DNA of 64,000 nt from an uncultured Lachnospiraceae bacterium (GCA_910586615.1 CAJUJP010000002.1:149869-213868); one strand, 5' to 3'. Shown: positions 17,601 to 25,198, counted from the first letter of the stretch. Notes: generated by a model from the sequence alone, not told the origin. Program-made: numbers and translations.

Positions 17601-18588
17601 CGACGATCGGGGGCAGGACGATATTTTATTTGACAGACAGGAAATTGAAATTACGGCGGAATGTTATCAACCATATGAAGCGGCGAAGGTGTGTCTGGAA
17701 ATACCCTTTGGCATGAAAGGAGCTTATTGGTTCTGTGAATTATGGCGGGGAGAGCAAATGCTGTGCGACAGCAGTATCCAGATGGAGATTCTGGAAGACA
17801 GAGCGAGAGTAGTGGACTGTGCGAAGGATGATGATGAGACTTGTGAAGCGGCTCGTGGCGTAATCTGCAAAGAGAACTGTGTCGTGGGCTGTCATGCGGA
17901 CTGCGATGCGATTTGTAATGCGGCCCGGCCGGTCAGAGTTGAGACGGCCGGTATATTCGGACATTATGAGGAAATGAACCCGGTGCGGCATTTATTCTGG
18001 ATGGCGGGAGCAGGCGAACTGGTCTATCATCTGCCGGTAAAAGCGGAAGAGGAGAAGCCGGATCGCCATTTGTCAGAAAAAGTGGAAGAAAGTGAGCCAG
18101 GCTGCTATTTGTCGGTAAAACCGGAAGAGAATGAGCCGGACTGCGATCTCTTGGAAAGAGCGGAGAAAGGCACGTTGGATTGTCATCTGTCGGTAAAACC
18201 GGAAAAAAGATATATTCTGCGGCTGGAAGCATCTACTTGTGAGTGTATAAAGGGTACCAGACTGAGCGACACCCGGACTTATGAGGGCAGGATTCATGTG
18301 AGCATCGGAGAAAAGAGCAGGACTTATACGCTGCCGGACGCCCCGTGGGACAGAAGAGCCTTGTTTTCCAACAGCGCCGGCAGTTCCGGGGATGAGGTTT
18401 TACATCAGAACATGGGAACCTACGGCTATGGATACCGGCTGGATATTCCGGTGGAACATAAAGATCTGCAGCTTGCGTTGGAAAGAGGTTATCTGACGCT
18501 GCGGATCCGGTCGGAGGAAACGGGCGTGGTTCTGTATGGAGAGCGCATGGGCAGATATGGAGCGGATCCGATGCTGCTTTCCACATAA
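14677..18588 (+). CDS. Large cytoplasmic multidomain glycoside hydrolase, GH2 family
   Basis: Protein of 1303 residues with no signal peptide. Residues about 40-190 look like a laminin-G/concanavalin-type module (GVGFYYGSGGYNAYVLAVFE). About 205-265 resembles a carboxypeptidase-regulatory fold (GHVSLHLAG..TDAQGYFVFADLPEGEYRC). Then comes the GH2 sugar-binding domain (ICLDGIWQFAWDP, APGIWQDVWLEE), an Ig-like domain and a TIM barrel from about 620. Glu736 (FNESWG) fits the acid/base and Glu866 (IISEF) the nucleophile. Near the C-terminus a five-fold 13-residue repeat occurs (1118-1182). GH2 covers beta-galactosidase, beta-mannosidase and beta-glucuronidase; I cannot choose. It presumably acts on sugar brought in by the adjacent importer. 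Confidence 0.85.
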   Translation: MRQYEKKEWYFLNCNSPADLCAQYGKDQSVLLQEHDRCRNGHMLVSGFHVEGSEARFATRLLAMEDGAGVGFYYGSGGYNAYVLAVFEKDRVSLRIPNGVPLGDTFRYDGPKRYYELGEASVPFTLPLWAAVELHGQRICVRVNEKEVLSCDLPKADWRHESPRIILQALSVTDAAPVTTAVFQEFDVSGVKKGSHCKGRCIWEKDSSPAGHVSLHLAGERDCWTETDAQGYFVFADLPEGEYRCVAAGEKGFSSFSIQHCATGGEVSAGLRQAEEMGCGNPEERIYQIPEPETGRTHIPAGELTDSHDRICLDGIWQFAWDPEGRGEEEGWCDRRKWQRRIQVPFSWQSLAAFGEGFLADAYDLRQNNAWTTNPAELGNTGWYQKIICPPKKGSWDLVIGAVNGFGNVWLNQEPVGSFESSCSPVRFSLGSMQEHREYRITIQVTYPFDKADICKGKQGFWFTDAPGIWQDVWLEEQRELRITDILLSYEFLTEDLSRLGLKGQAVIEKRKWCGTANCRNDGQEKDTEKKRLGVEILLDGKVIEADLQVVERSEERGDPETLQALFYMELDQVRLWSPENPFCYELKARVSMDGRVVEESARKAAFRLVETVGNRLFLNRKPFYMRGVLDQGYNPWGLYTYPAVEGMEPGTMEFDIRKAKEYGYNLIRMHIKDNEPDWYRICDETGMLVWDEMPVSFYATFRDEKWRKNYEQQLKCMIRKQNYHPSVIVFSTFNESWGMSGDHERSPWDEPEGQAWQKEIAQRYRAEMPQVLLVDNSGYAKTGLTQLLDYHMYPGSYSEARDFYGRLIKQNYPGSVFNCYAEENKTLMKEDMVRDLLQRTCRMDLKETDFQGKECQSGQPVIISEFLHINQVEQMVRLYPEIAGFVRMNLSSQENEDTSPLTNTRMERDFGYVHSDFSSAGYGCVNSENLVLPDYPPLTRQRAGSTIEVSVYVSLWDGSLSGQHLQLRVIGKGIDDRGQDDILFDRQEIEITAECYQPYEAAKVCLEIPFGMKGAYWFCELWRGEQMLCDSSIQMEILEDRARVVDCAKDDDETCEAARGVICKENCVVGCHADCDAICNAARPVRVETAGIFGHYEEMNPVRHLFWMAGAGELVYHLPVKAEEEKPDRHLSEKVEESEPGCYLSVKPEENEPDCDLLERAEKGTLDCHLSVKPEKRYILRLEASTCECIKGTRLSDTRTYEGRIHVSIGEKSRTYTLPDAPWDRRALFSNSAGSSGDEVLHQNMGTYGYGYRLDIPVEHKDLQLALERGYLTLRIRSEETGVVLYGERMGRYGADPMLLST
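18028..18222 (+). repeat. Five 39-bp tandem repeats inside the large GH2 gene
   Basis: In-frame units at 18028, 18067, 18106, 18145 and 18184 encode HLPVKAEEEKPDR, HLSEKVEESEPGC, YLSVKPEENEPDC, DLLERAEKGTLDC and HLSVKPEKRYILR. The units are degenerate but clearly related (consensus xLSVKPEExEPDC), charged and probably flexible. Confidence 0.75.
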
Positions 18589-18707
18589 TAGTTCAGTTTC
18601 AGTCAGAGATTTGTGCAGAAGCGTCACAAATTTCCCTGACTGCAGAACCGGACTTAAGATTCAGTTGGCGTATTTCAGCGCAGAACGCTTCGGAATGGAG
18701 ATAAACA

Positions 18708-20486
18708 ATGAATGAGAAGAGAGAGAAGAAAGAGAACAGTCCGCGTCCCGACTGGTATCGGGAGGAATGGATCGATCTGAACGGAAGCTGGCAGTTTGCG
18801 TTTGACGATGACGGAAAAGGCATGGAAGAGGAATGGTATCGGGAACATGCTTATACGATGACCATCCAGGTTCCTTTTTGCTTCCAGAGCAAGGCCAGCG
18901 GGATCGGTCTGGCCAAAGAGGCGCATACCCGCCTCTGGTATGAGCGATGGCTGCCTTTGGAAGAGAGAATGAGAGGAAAACGGCTCTGGCTGCATTTCGG
19001 AGCGGTGGATTATAGCTGCCTTGTCTGGATCAACGGAAAATATGCCGGATCCCATAAGGGAGGATTTACTTCTCATTCCTATGAGATTACACCGTACATA
19101 GACTGGGATGAGACGGATATTCGCATTACAGTGGCATGTCAGGATGACTATTTTGTAACCCAGGTGAGGGGGAAACAGCATTGGGATCTGGAAACGGACC
19201 GCTGCTGGTACACGGCGACCAGCGGAATCTGGCAGAATGTATGGATGGAAATGACGCCGGGATACCGGATTGAGCAGGCAAGAATTACACCGGATATTGA
19301 CAGGAAAACAGTGGAAATGAAACTGCGTTTTTCTGATTGCCCGGATCGTGGAAAGCTGGTATGGAAACTTTTTTTTCAGGGAAAAGAAAAGAAACAGGGC
19401 GTCGCGTCACTGCAAGACCGTATGGAAAGAGTGCTTTTTTCAGTGGAAAATGAAGATCCGATTGATAATAAGATTCATCTGTGGGAACCCGGACAGCCTA
19501 ATCTCTATGATCTGGTGCTGGAAGTATATCAGGGCGATGTGCTGCAGGACAGGGTAGAGACGTATTTCGGTATGCGTAAGATTGAGAGAAAAGGAAGCCG
19601 TATTTATCTGAATCATTATCCGCTGTATCAGAAACTGGTACTGGATCAGGGCTATTGGCAGGAATCGCTGATGACGCCGCCGGATGCCCAGGCGCTTGTG
19701 CGGGATCTGAAGCTGGCCCAGGACATGGGTTTCAACGGTGTGCGCAAGCATCAGAAAATAGAGGATCCCAGATTTTTATATCATGCGGACCGCATGGGGA
19801 TGCTGGTATGGGAGGAAATGCCTTCGTTTTATGCCTTTGACGAGGCCGGTGTACAGGGATTTACACAGGAATATACCGAGATGATAGAACGGGATTACAA
19901 CCATCCCTGTATCATCGCATGGGTTCCTTTCAATGAAAGCTGGGGCATCCGGGATGTGCTGTGGGATAAAGCACAGCAGGCTTTTGCCAAAAGCATGTAT
20001 TTTCTGACCAAGGCGCTGGATGCCGGACGGCTGGTGAGCACAAATGACGGCTGGGAGGCAGTGCAGACGGATATGATCGGCATTCATGATTACGAGGATG
20101 ACCCGGCAAAACTACATGAAGTCTATGCCCGCAAAGAGGAGTTAATGGCGTATACGGCAGTGGGAAAAATGATCTGCAGTGAGGATTTTGTGTATACGGA
20201 TGAGCCTGTACTGTTATCGGAATTCGGGGGAATCGCCTTGGAGGACGGCAGGCAGGAATCCTGGGGCTACCATGAGAAGGCAAGGGATGCCGAAGTGCTG
20301 AAGGAGAAAATAGAAGGCATCTTACAAGTGGTTCATAAACTGCCGTACTTGAGCGGCTATTGTTATACGCAGCTGACGGATGTGGAGCAGGAGACCAACG
20401 GACTGTTGTATGCTGACAGAACGCCGAAACTGGCATTGGAGCAGATCAGGGCGGTTTTCGGGGATTCTTCTGTGAAATCAAATTGA
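18708..20486 (+). CDS. Glycoside hydrolase family 2 enzyme
   Basis: Protein of 592 residues, cytoplasmic. The sugar-binding domain (DLNGSWQFAFDDDG, TSGIWQNVWMEM) is at 20-180, an Ig-like domain at about 185-290 and a TIM barrel from about 300. Glu410 in WVPFNESWG fits the acid/base and Glu505 in LLSEFGG the nucleophile. At 592 residues it is a compact GH2, about the size of beta-glucuronidases, but the specificity motif cannot be confirmed by eye. It follows the 1303-residue GH2 after a 119-bp gap that holds an imperfect hairpin (about 18599-18644), perhaps to lower downstream expression. A terminator closes the operon. Confidence 0.87.
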   Translation: MNEKREKKENSPRPDWYREEWIDLNGSWQFAFDDDGKGMEEEWYREHAYTMTIQVPFCFQSKASGIGLAKEAHTRLWYERWLPLEERMRGKRLWLHFGAVDYSCLVWINGKYAGSHKGGFTSHSYEITPYIDWDETDIRITVACQDDYFVTQVRGKQHWDLETDRCWYTATSGIWQNVWMEMTPGYRIEQARITPDIDRKTVEMKLRFSDCPDRGKLVWKLFFQGKEKKQGVASLQDRMERVLFSVENEDPIDNKIHLWEPGQPNLYDLVLEVYQGDVLQDRVETYFGMRKIERKGSRIYLNHYPLYQKLVLDQGYWQESLMTPPDAQALVRDLKLAQDMGFNGVRKHQKIEDPRFLYHADRMGMLVWEEMPSFYAFDEAGVQGFTQEYTEMIERDYNHPCIIAWVPFNESWGIRDVLWDKAQQAFAKSMYFLTKALDAGRLVSTNDGWEAVQTDMIGIHDYEDDPAKLHEVYARKEELMAYTAVGKMICSEDFVYTDEPVLLSEFGGIALEDGRQESWGYHEKARDAEVLKEKIEGILQVVHKLPYLSGYCYTQLTDVEQETNGLLYADRTPKLALEQIRAVFGDSSVKSN

Positions 20487-20514
20487 CAATTTAATAATCT
20501 TCAAGTAAGCAGAT

Positions 20515-20557
20515 AAAGTCGGCATAGCCAGTGGAAACGCTTGGCTGTGCCGACTTT
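20515..20557 (+). terminator. Terminator-like hairpin at the end of the GH2 operon
   Basis: AAAGTCGGCATAGCCA (20515-20530) pairs with TGGCTGTGCCGACTTT (20542-20557), 15 of 16 with one G-U. The A and T ends make it suitable for termination in either direction. Confidence 0.7.
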
Positions 20558-20758
20558 CCCGACATATACAAGCTGACAGGGCAGGACCAGGTATCTAAGA
20601 CCTATTCCTTTCCGAAGTCACACGTCAGTTACCGTAAGCCGAGGGCGGTCAACACCGGGCAGAGGGAACGGGCAAGGCAGATGATCATTGCTAATAATAA
20701 GGCAAAGGGAGATGAAGCAAAATTTAATGGTATTGTGCATGTCTTTGTGGTAAGATAA
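20531..20758 (+). pseudogene. Unidentified remnant frame at the left edge of the island
   Basis: A 75-codon open frame, without a convincing start site, reads ...FPDIYKLTGQDQVSKTYSFPK..SYRKPRAVNTGQRERAR... The basic RQRERAR-like end looks like protein rather than random sequence, and the frame lies between the GH2 terminator and AT-rich foreign DNA. I do not recognise the family. It may be the tail of a mobile-element gene. Confidence 0.25.
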
Positions 20759-20803
20759 TGACATTGAACAATTGACAGATTGATATTTCATGAGGTGAAG
20801 ATC

Positions 20804-21475
20804 ATGGGGAGAGATATAAAATGGACAAACTATTTATGGCTGAGCTTGCTTTCGTTCGGGGCATTTATGCTTGAATTTTTTTCAATATTTGTAATCGAAT
20901 CGGCGTTTCTAAATGTAGATATCTGGAATTATACAGCAAACCAAAGAAGCATTCACCATATCATAATGGTTTTTATGTGGGCAGCTGTTATTGTAATGCT
21001 ACTATTTTTTTCTCGGAAATACTTTAATTTTCCATCTGGCAGAAATAAAGAGGAAAAAATCTCTTTGAAAAATTGGCTAATAACATTTGCCTGCTTAATT
21101 GGTTGTAAAATTTTGACTTTTATTGATTGGCATACTCTAAAAATAATTGGTGAAGCTCGAAATAAAAATGCATATCAATTCATCACACAATATTTATACT
21201 ATATATTTGAAGTAATGCTTGTTATTCTAATCATAATATATGGGCAAAAAGCGATTGAAACCTTGTTGAAAAAAGAAAGTCCAATTCCTTTTGGCGGTAT
21301 TATATTGGCTATGACATGGGGAGCGTTTCATTTCGTATCAAGAGGAGTAGGACTTGAAATATGGAACGGAATTTCTACTATGATATTTTCTGTTTTTAGC
21401 GGTGTAATGTATTTAAGGTTAAACAGGAAATGTTTGTATAGCTATCTTTTTATCGCTATAGGTTATTTGCTATAA
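20804..21475 (+). CDS. Polytopic membrane protein, possibly a degenerate CPBP-family protease homologue
   Basis: Protein of 223 residues with about seven hydrophobic segments. The part TWGAFHFVSRGVGLEIWNGI near residue 170 resembles the FxxxH motif of CPBP (CaaX protease and bacteriocin-processing) membrane proteins. The usual preceding EExxxR motif is not seen (only ETLLKKESPI), so activity is doubtful. The start at 20804 follows GAGGTGA. The gene is much more AT-rich than its neighbours and lies in the mobile island, so horizontal transfer is likely. CPBP proteins are often bacteriocin-immunity genes; that role here is speculative. Confidence 0.5.
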   Translation: MGRDIKWTNYLWLSLLSFGAFMLEFFSIFVIESAFLNVDIWNYTANQRSIHHIIMVFMWAAVIVMLLFFSRKYFNFPSGRNKEEKISLKNWLITFACLIGCKILTFIDWHTLKIIGEARNKNAYQFITQYLYYIFEVMLVILIIIYGQKAIETLLKKESPIPFGGIILAMTWGAFHFVSRGVGLEIWNGISTMIFSVFSGVMYLRLNRKCLYSYLFIAIGYLL

Positions 21476-21537
21476 TTTCCTGTTTGTTGGAAAAAATCAA
21501 GACAGAAAAATGATATGAAAACTGAATATTGTTTACA

Positions 21538-21668
21538 ATGAGAAGAAACAGCAGAACGAGAAGAAACGTAAAGCAGAGAACCACCAAAAGTACATTATGG
21601 GCGGTATTATCGTGAAGTATTTCCCCGACTGCTATCATTATGACGAGGGCGAGTTAAATCGTATCTGA
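21538..21668 (+). pseudogene. C-terminal fragment of a small conjugative-element protein
   Basis: An open frame without a start, ending in TGA at 21666-21668, encodes a lysine/glutamine-rich stretch and then YIMGGIIVKYFPDCYHYDE. The KYFPDC-type ending resembles short accessory proteins encoded next to relaxases in clostridial conjugative elements. Only about 42 codons remain. It precedes the first relaxase tail, matching their usual order. Confidence 0.4.
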
Positions 21669-21751
21669 TCGGGTGCATTGTATGGGTAATGTCACGAAAC
21701 AGATAAGCACACGTTTTTTCATAGTCAAGCGGGGCAAAGGGCAGAAACTAA

Positions 21752-22045
21752 ACGATTAAAGGACTTGCGAAAATGAGATACGATAAGGAGTATAAGGACA
21801 GCTTATCGAAATACCACGAATTAAAGGAGCGTATGCAGTGCCTTTTACAAAATGGCGAGACGATAACGCCGAAACAGTGGAACGCCGAGATACAGTCTTT
21901 GCAATCTGAATATGACAGTATTGGCAAGGAGCAGACCAAGACTGCCAAAGAATTAGCATATGCGGAAGTTATCAGCTACAACAGAAAAAACCTTGAGAGG
22001 GAACTTCAGAACGATAGCCGACAGCATAATAAGCAACAAAACTAA
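21752..22045 (+). pseudogene. Relaxase (mobilisation protein) C-terminal tail, copy 1
   Basis: The frame contains MRYDKEYKDSLSKYHELKER, GETITPKQWNAEIQSLQSEY and ELAYAEVISYNRKNLE. This is the coiled-coil tail typical of MobA-type relaxases in Firmicutes conjugative elements, without the HUH nuclease domain. A stop lies just upstream in frame, so only the tail exists. Copy 2 (22723-23097) is almost identical at DNA level from about 21756. Here a small deletion near 22040 brings the stop forward (after HNKQQN). Confidence 0.65.
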
Positions 22046-22118
22046 GCGGAGGGAGGAAGAAGTGTAGAATAATGCGCAACTGGTATTTGCTTTTTGGCAC
22101 TTACCAAATTCTTTATTC

Positions 22119-22148
22119 TTATTGCCATATACTTTATAATGGCAATAA
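22119..22148. promoter_or_regulatory. Operator/promoter of the XRE regulator
   Basis: A perfect 10-bp inverted repeat TTATTGCCAT (22119-22128) / ATGGCAATAA (22139-22148) encloses a -10-like TATAAT (22135-22140). It lies 15 bp upstream of the regulator start, as expected for an autoregulated XRE repressor. Confidence 0.6.
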
Positions 22149-22162
22149 GGAGAGTGATTTTT

Positions 22163-22639
22163 ATGAATATAAATATTATATCGAAATACTTACAGTTTCT
22201 GCGTAAAAGCAACAACTACACACAAGATGATTTAGCAAAAGAATTAGGCATATCAAGGCAGGCGGTATCAAAATGGGAAACAGGAACGACTATTCCCGAC
22301 TTAGAAGTTTTATTGAAAATTTCTAAATTATATGACATCACGATAAATGACATATTAGAACCAAAGATACAGCCACAGAAGATAACGGATTTTGATCAGA
22401 TTTCAACAATTTCTGAAAAGGAAATAAAAGAAGTTTTGGGACAGTTTGACACTAATTCGCTTGTAACAGCTTTAATGGGGGCGTCTCCCGAAACAAATAG
22501 TTTTTGTGAAAGACTGTTTCCAGATATAGATTTTGAAATGACAAGAAAAAATATAGGAAGAATTAGGATAGAAACTGTTGAGGATATGCAGAACCAAATT
22601 ATTTCTATGGTAAACTTACAGGCTATGGAAGAAAGATAA
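22163..22639 (+). CDS. XRE-family transcriptional regulator
   Basis: Protein of 158 residues. Residues 5-65 form a Cro/C1-type helix-turn-helix (LRKSNNYTQDDLAKELGISR, QAVSKWETGTTIPDLEVLLKI). The C-terminal 90 residues are of unknown fold. The start at 22163 follows AAGGAG. A palindrome around its -10 box suggests autoregulation. It is the cargo of the first relaxase-tail cassette and ends with a terminator, so it may have come with the element. No target gene besides itself is evident. Confidence 0.8.
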   Translation: MNINIISKYLQFLRKSNNYTQDDLAKELGISRQAVSKWETGTTIPDLEVLLKISKLYDITINDILEPKIQPQKITDFDQISTISEKEIKEVLGQFDTNSLVTALMGASPETNSFCERLFPDIDFEMTRKNIGRIRIETVEDMQNQIISMVNLQAMEER

Positions 22640-22685
22640 TCGTTTAACAAAGTTTATGGCTAAAGTGAATGAAGTAACACAGCGT

Positions 22686-22720
22686 CAGAGTGCATAGAAA
22701 AATCTATGCGCTCTGTTTTT
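22686..22720 (+). terminator. Terminator of cassette 1
   Basis: CAGAGTGCATAG (22686-22697) pairs with CTATGCGCTCTG (22704-22715), followed by TTTTT. A near copy of this hairpin and its upstream flank (AGTAAxACAGCGTCAGAG) ends cassette 2 at 23695-23728. Confidence 0.8.
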
Positions 22721-22722
22721 AG

Positions 22723-23097
22723 TATGACGGGCATGCTCTCTATGCACCAATCCAAGCCACCTATAAGGAGAGCCAGTCACTTAAAGGATTTGCGAAAATG
22801 AGATACGATAAGGAGTATAAGGACAGCTTATCGAAATACCACGAATTAAAGGAACGTATGCAGAGCCTTTTACAGAATGGCGAGAAGATAACGCCAAAAC
22901 AGTGGAATGCCGAGATACAGTCTTTGCAATCTGAATATGACAGTATTGGCAGGGAGCAGACCAAGACCGCCACAGAATTAGCGTATGCCGAGGTGATCAG
23001 CTACAACAAAAAGAACCTGGCCAGGGAGCTTCAGAACGAGAGCAGACAGTACAATAAACAGCAAAGCAAAACCAAGCGGAGGGAGGAAGAAATTTAA
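22723..23097 (+). pseudogene. Relaxase C-terminal tail, copy 2
   Basis: An open frame of about 124 codons with no start of its own. It reads YAPIQATYKESQSLKGFAK and then the same MRYDKEYKDSLSKYHELKER...ITPKQWNAEIQSL tail as copy 1, with an intact KTKRREEEI end. Gene callers would start it at the ATG at 22798, but the homology runs further upstream, so it is a fragment. The frame restarts directly after the terminator of cassette 1, so the junction is a recombination scar. Confidence 0.65.
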
Positions 23098-23182
23098 TGG
23101 AAATTTGATAGAAATATGAGTTTGAGTGTGGTAGTATTTTATTAGAAATATAGATCTAAATTTGACGGAGGAACATATAGGA

Positions 23183-23635
23183 ATGGAATTTGTATATACT
23201 AATGGTGACAACTTTGATTTTATCGAACTATGTCATAGTTTAGATAATTTTCTAAACGAACTTGTTGGCGGTGAAGAAAACAGGGCAGAATATATTCCGT
23301 ATAATCGGCTTGATGACATTCACGACGTAATTGTTGCATATGATGATGATATTCCGGTAGGAATTGCCAGTTTCAAAAAGTACGATGATGAATGTGCCGA
23401 GGTAAAACGTGTCTTTATAAAGCAGAAGTATAGAGGCAGAGGAATTTCAAATAAATTGATGGAATTGTTAGAGAATGTAGCAAAGGAAAAGGGATACCGC
23501 TATCTAATCTTGGAATCTGGTGAACCACTTGTTGCAGCAATGGCACTTTATAGAAAAATAGGGTATAAAGTCATTCCGAATTATGGTCAATATAAAGATA
23601 TGCCTAATTCTATTTGCATGAAAAAGAGATTGTAA
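23183..23635 (+). CDS. GNAT-family N-acetyltransferase
   Basis: Protein of 150 residues. The acetyl-CoA-binding core is EVKRVFIKQKYRGRGISNKL (motif A, Q/RxxGxG/A) at about 75-95, followed by AKEKGYRYLILESG and ALYRKIGYKVIPNYG (motif B). Such enzymes acetylate small amines, antibiotics or protein N-termini; the substrate here is unknown. The ATG at 23183 has GGAGG 11 nt upstream; an in-frame TTG at 23162 is less likely. It is the cargo of the second relaxase-tail cassette and is AT-rich like the rest of the island. Confidence 0.8.
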   Translation: MEFVYTNGDNFDFIELCHSLDNFLNELVGGEENRAEYIPYNRLDDIHDVIVAYDDDIPVGIASFKKYDDECAEVKRVFIKQKYRGRGISNKLMELLENVAKEKGYRYLILESGEPLVAAMALYRKIGYKVIPNYGQYKDMPNSICMKKRL

Positions 23636-23694
23636 AAATCAAGTTTATCTAAACAACCATTTCCACAATCAGAACTGAATAAGTAATACAGCGT

Positions 23695-23728
23695 CAGAGC
23701 GTATAGAAAAATTTATGCGCTCTATTTT
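23695..23728 (+). terminator. Terminator of cassette 2
   Basis: CAGAGCGTATA with TTATGCGCTCT, then ATTTTATT. It is a diverged copy of the hairpin ending cassette 1. Confidence 0.7.
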
Positions 23729-23747
23729 ATTGTAAAGGAGCAGATTT

Positions 23748-24035
23748 ATGAGCAAAGATAGCAAGGCACAGCAAAGAGCCACCCGACAGCACCCACCCAC
23801 AAAAATTATCGTGGAAAGGCACTATGTAGGCACTGAAAAAATGGAAACGGTATTCAAGCGGATAGCCGAGGAACAGATAACAAAAAAGGTTAAGGAAATA
23901 GCGGAAAACAACGCAAATGTACGCAAAGGACACGTCAAGGAAAATCAAGAGCGCACTCCACGCAAGGAAAATGCAGGGCAAGTATATGGCTACTACCGCC
24001 CCATTCGGTTATCAGAAAGACGAGAAAGACCATAA
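23748..24035 (+). CDS. Short TnpW-like mobile-element protein running out of frame into recombinase DNA
   Basis: The 95-codon frame starts MSKDSKAQQRATRQHPPTK after a good RBS (AAAGGAG). Its first 55 or so residues (IVERHYVGTEKMETVFKRIAEEQ) resemble the small TnpW-type proteins encoded beside serine recombinases in clostridial elements. From about 23900 the DNA encodes recombinase in another frame, so the last 35 residues here (basic, Arg-rich) are an artefact of fusion. The gene is probably decayed. Confidence 0.45.
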   Translation: MSKDSKAQQRATRQHPPTKIIVERHYVGTEKMETVFKRIAEEQITKKVKEIAENNANVRKGHVKENQERTPRKENAGQVYGYYRPIRLSERRERP

Positions 24036-24177
24036 CCACCTTGTCATTGATGAAGTGACCGCCCCCGTTGTGGAACTGATTTTCTCAATCGCCGAGGAGG
24101 GTGTGGGGCTTCACACTATCTGTAACCGCTTGCGTAAGGCGAAAGTGCTGAAACCGAGTTTCTATAGCTGTAACTGA
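23900..24177 (+). pseudogene. Internal fragment of a large serine recombinase
   Basis: The frame MYAKDTSRKIKSALHARKMQ ... APFGYQKDEKDHNHLVIDE ... GLHTICNRLRKAKV is the segment between the catalytic domain and the recombinase domain of large serine recombinases (TndX/TnpX type). The N-terminal resolvase domain with the catalytic serine is missing and the zinc-ribbon/coiled-coil C-terminus is cut off, so it is inactive. Confidence 0.7.
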
Positions 24178-24393
24178 CTAATCGGGCTAACCGTCTATAG
24201 GTAGCTCCTGTTGGGTATCTGTTAGCGCAGATGTCTCTCTTTATGCTCAATATACTGCAATCTCTAAAGTGGCACAAGCATTTTAAGTTTAAATTCCCCC
24301 TGTGTTTTTGCACTTTTTATTTCATTTGGGTGAAAACGAGCAGGCCGAAAAAATGGCTGCTGAAAAAATGGGGAAACTTAAAATAGCCTAAAC
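24178..24393. other. Non-coding gap with a short remnant frame
   Basis: There is no intact gene. A frame ending with TAA at 24389-24391 reads GENEQAEKMAAEKMGKLKIA, a helical end of an unidentified mobile-element protein. Nothing else is recognisable. Confidence 0.3.
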
Positions 24394-24423
24394 TTGCACA
24401 AGAAAATGAAAATATGATATACT
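24394..24423 (+). promoter_or_regulatory. Promoter of the secreted small protein
   Basis: TTGCAC (24394-24399), an 18-bp spacer and TATACT (24418-24423) lie 57 bp before the start codon at 24481. Confidence 0.55.
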
Positions 24424-24480
24424 ATTTAACATAGTCAAAATAGCTTGCACCATGTTGAACGCTGTCAGGGGAGGTGCTTT

Positions 24481-24861
24481 ATGAAAACTAAAAAATACAT
24501 ACTGATTGGAATCTGCTTTTGTATACTTGTTTCATTAGCCTTTGCGATAGATCGTGGGAAAAAAACAGAATATTATATTAAATTTGATGGAGTAATTCAA
24601 TCTGTTGATAGTGATTCCTTAACCGTACAGGGCGACCCGCAAAATGATGCCGGCCAGAGAGGCCAGTATATCATTAAAAGTAATGACGGTATTTCCGTGC
24701 GCAATTCCAGAGGCGGTAAGATTGATTTTGCATCTCTGGCTGTCGGAGATCATGTGGAAATACTCTATATGGATTATATTGTTAGGTCTAAGATAGAACA
24801 ATACGCTCTTGATGACGGTGCAGAGGTTCCAGATGTCCAGCAAATAGACATTACGGAATGA
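24481..24861 (+). CDS. Small exported or membrane-anchored protein of unknown function
   Basis: Protein of 126 residues: a lysine-rich start, one hydrophobic segment (ILIGICFCILVSLAFAI, residues 7-23) serving as signal peptide or anchor, and a small beta-rich domain (FDGVIQSVDSDSLTVQG ... GDHVEILYMDYIV). The repeated V.S.D.DSLTV/VGD pattern resembles small OB-like domains of secreted proteins such as DUF3221. The start follows GGGGAGGTG. It lies at the right edge of the AT-rich island and has its own promoter. No function can be assigned. Confidence 0.6.
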   Translation: MKTKKYILIGICFCILVSLAFAIDRGKKTEYYIKFDGVIQSVDSDSLTVQGDPQNDAGQRGQYIIKSNDGISVRNSRGGKIDFASLAVGDHVEILYMDYIVRSKIEQYALDDGAEVPDVQQIDITE

Positions 24862-25157
24862 AGGGTTGGATATGAAGGGATTGAACCATCCGTCAAAATT
24901 CAAAATTGACAATCAAAGAGTAAGTGTGTTATAGTTAGCGTGTTCAAAAAGAATATCAAATACAAAGCAGAAAGGTGGCTTTAAGCGTGGGAATTTTTAT
25001 TCGTTGTGCTCGCACCCGCAGACAGGGGCAGTAGAAAAGCAGATATATGATCTCATGTAGATGGGATTTTTTTGCGTGCGAATAAAAATTACCATATGCC
25101 GATCGGACAGATGTGACGCCAGTCGTATCTGTACCGTCTGTCTTAGTGTATCGTTTT
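24862..25157. other. Intergenic region with a long-range inverted repeat
   Basis: No gene is seen. AATTTTTATTCG (24992-25003) pairs perfectly with CGAATAAAAATT (25079-25090). Inside this is a small hairpin (ATCTCAT/ATGGGAT, about 25050-25067) followed by seven T. The segment could be a structured leader or small RNA ending in an internal terminator, but no known family was recognised. Confidence 0.35.
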
Positions 25158-25198
25158 AGCAGGAAAATTCCGTTTCGAGAGTTTGCCTGCTTTTTTTT
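25158..25198 (+). terminator. Rho-independent terminator
   Basis: AGCAGG (25158-25163) pairs with CCTGCT (25186-25191) across a 22-nt loop and runs into eight T. It is followed at once by GCGAAGC repeat copy 2. Confidence 0.6.

Noticed and set aside
20487..24900. A complete integrative element with attachment sites
   Set aside because: Only fragments of relaxase and recombinase remain and no flanking direct repeats that could be att sites were found by eye.
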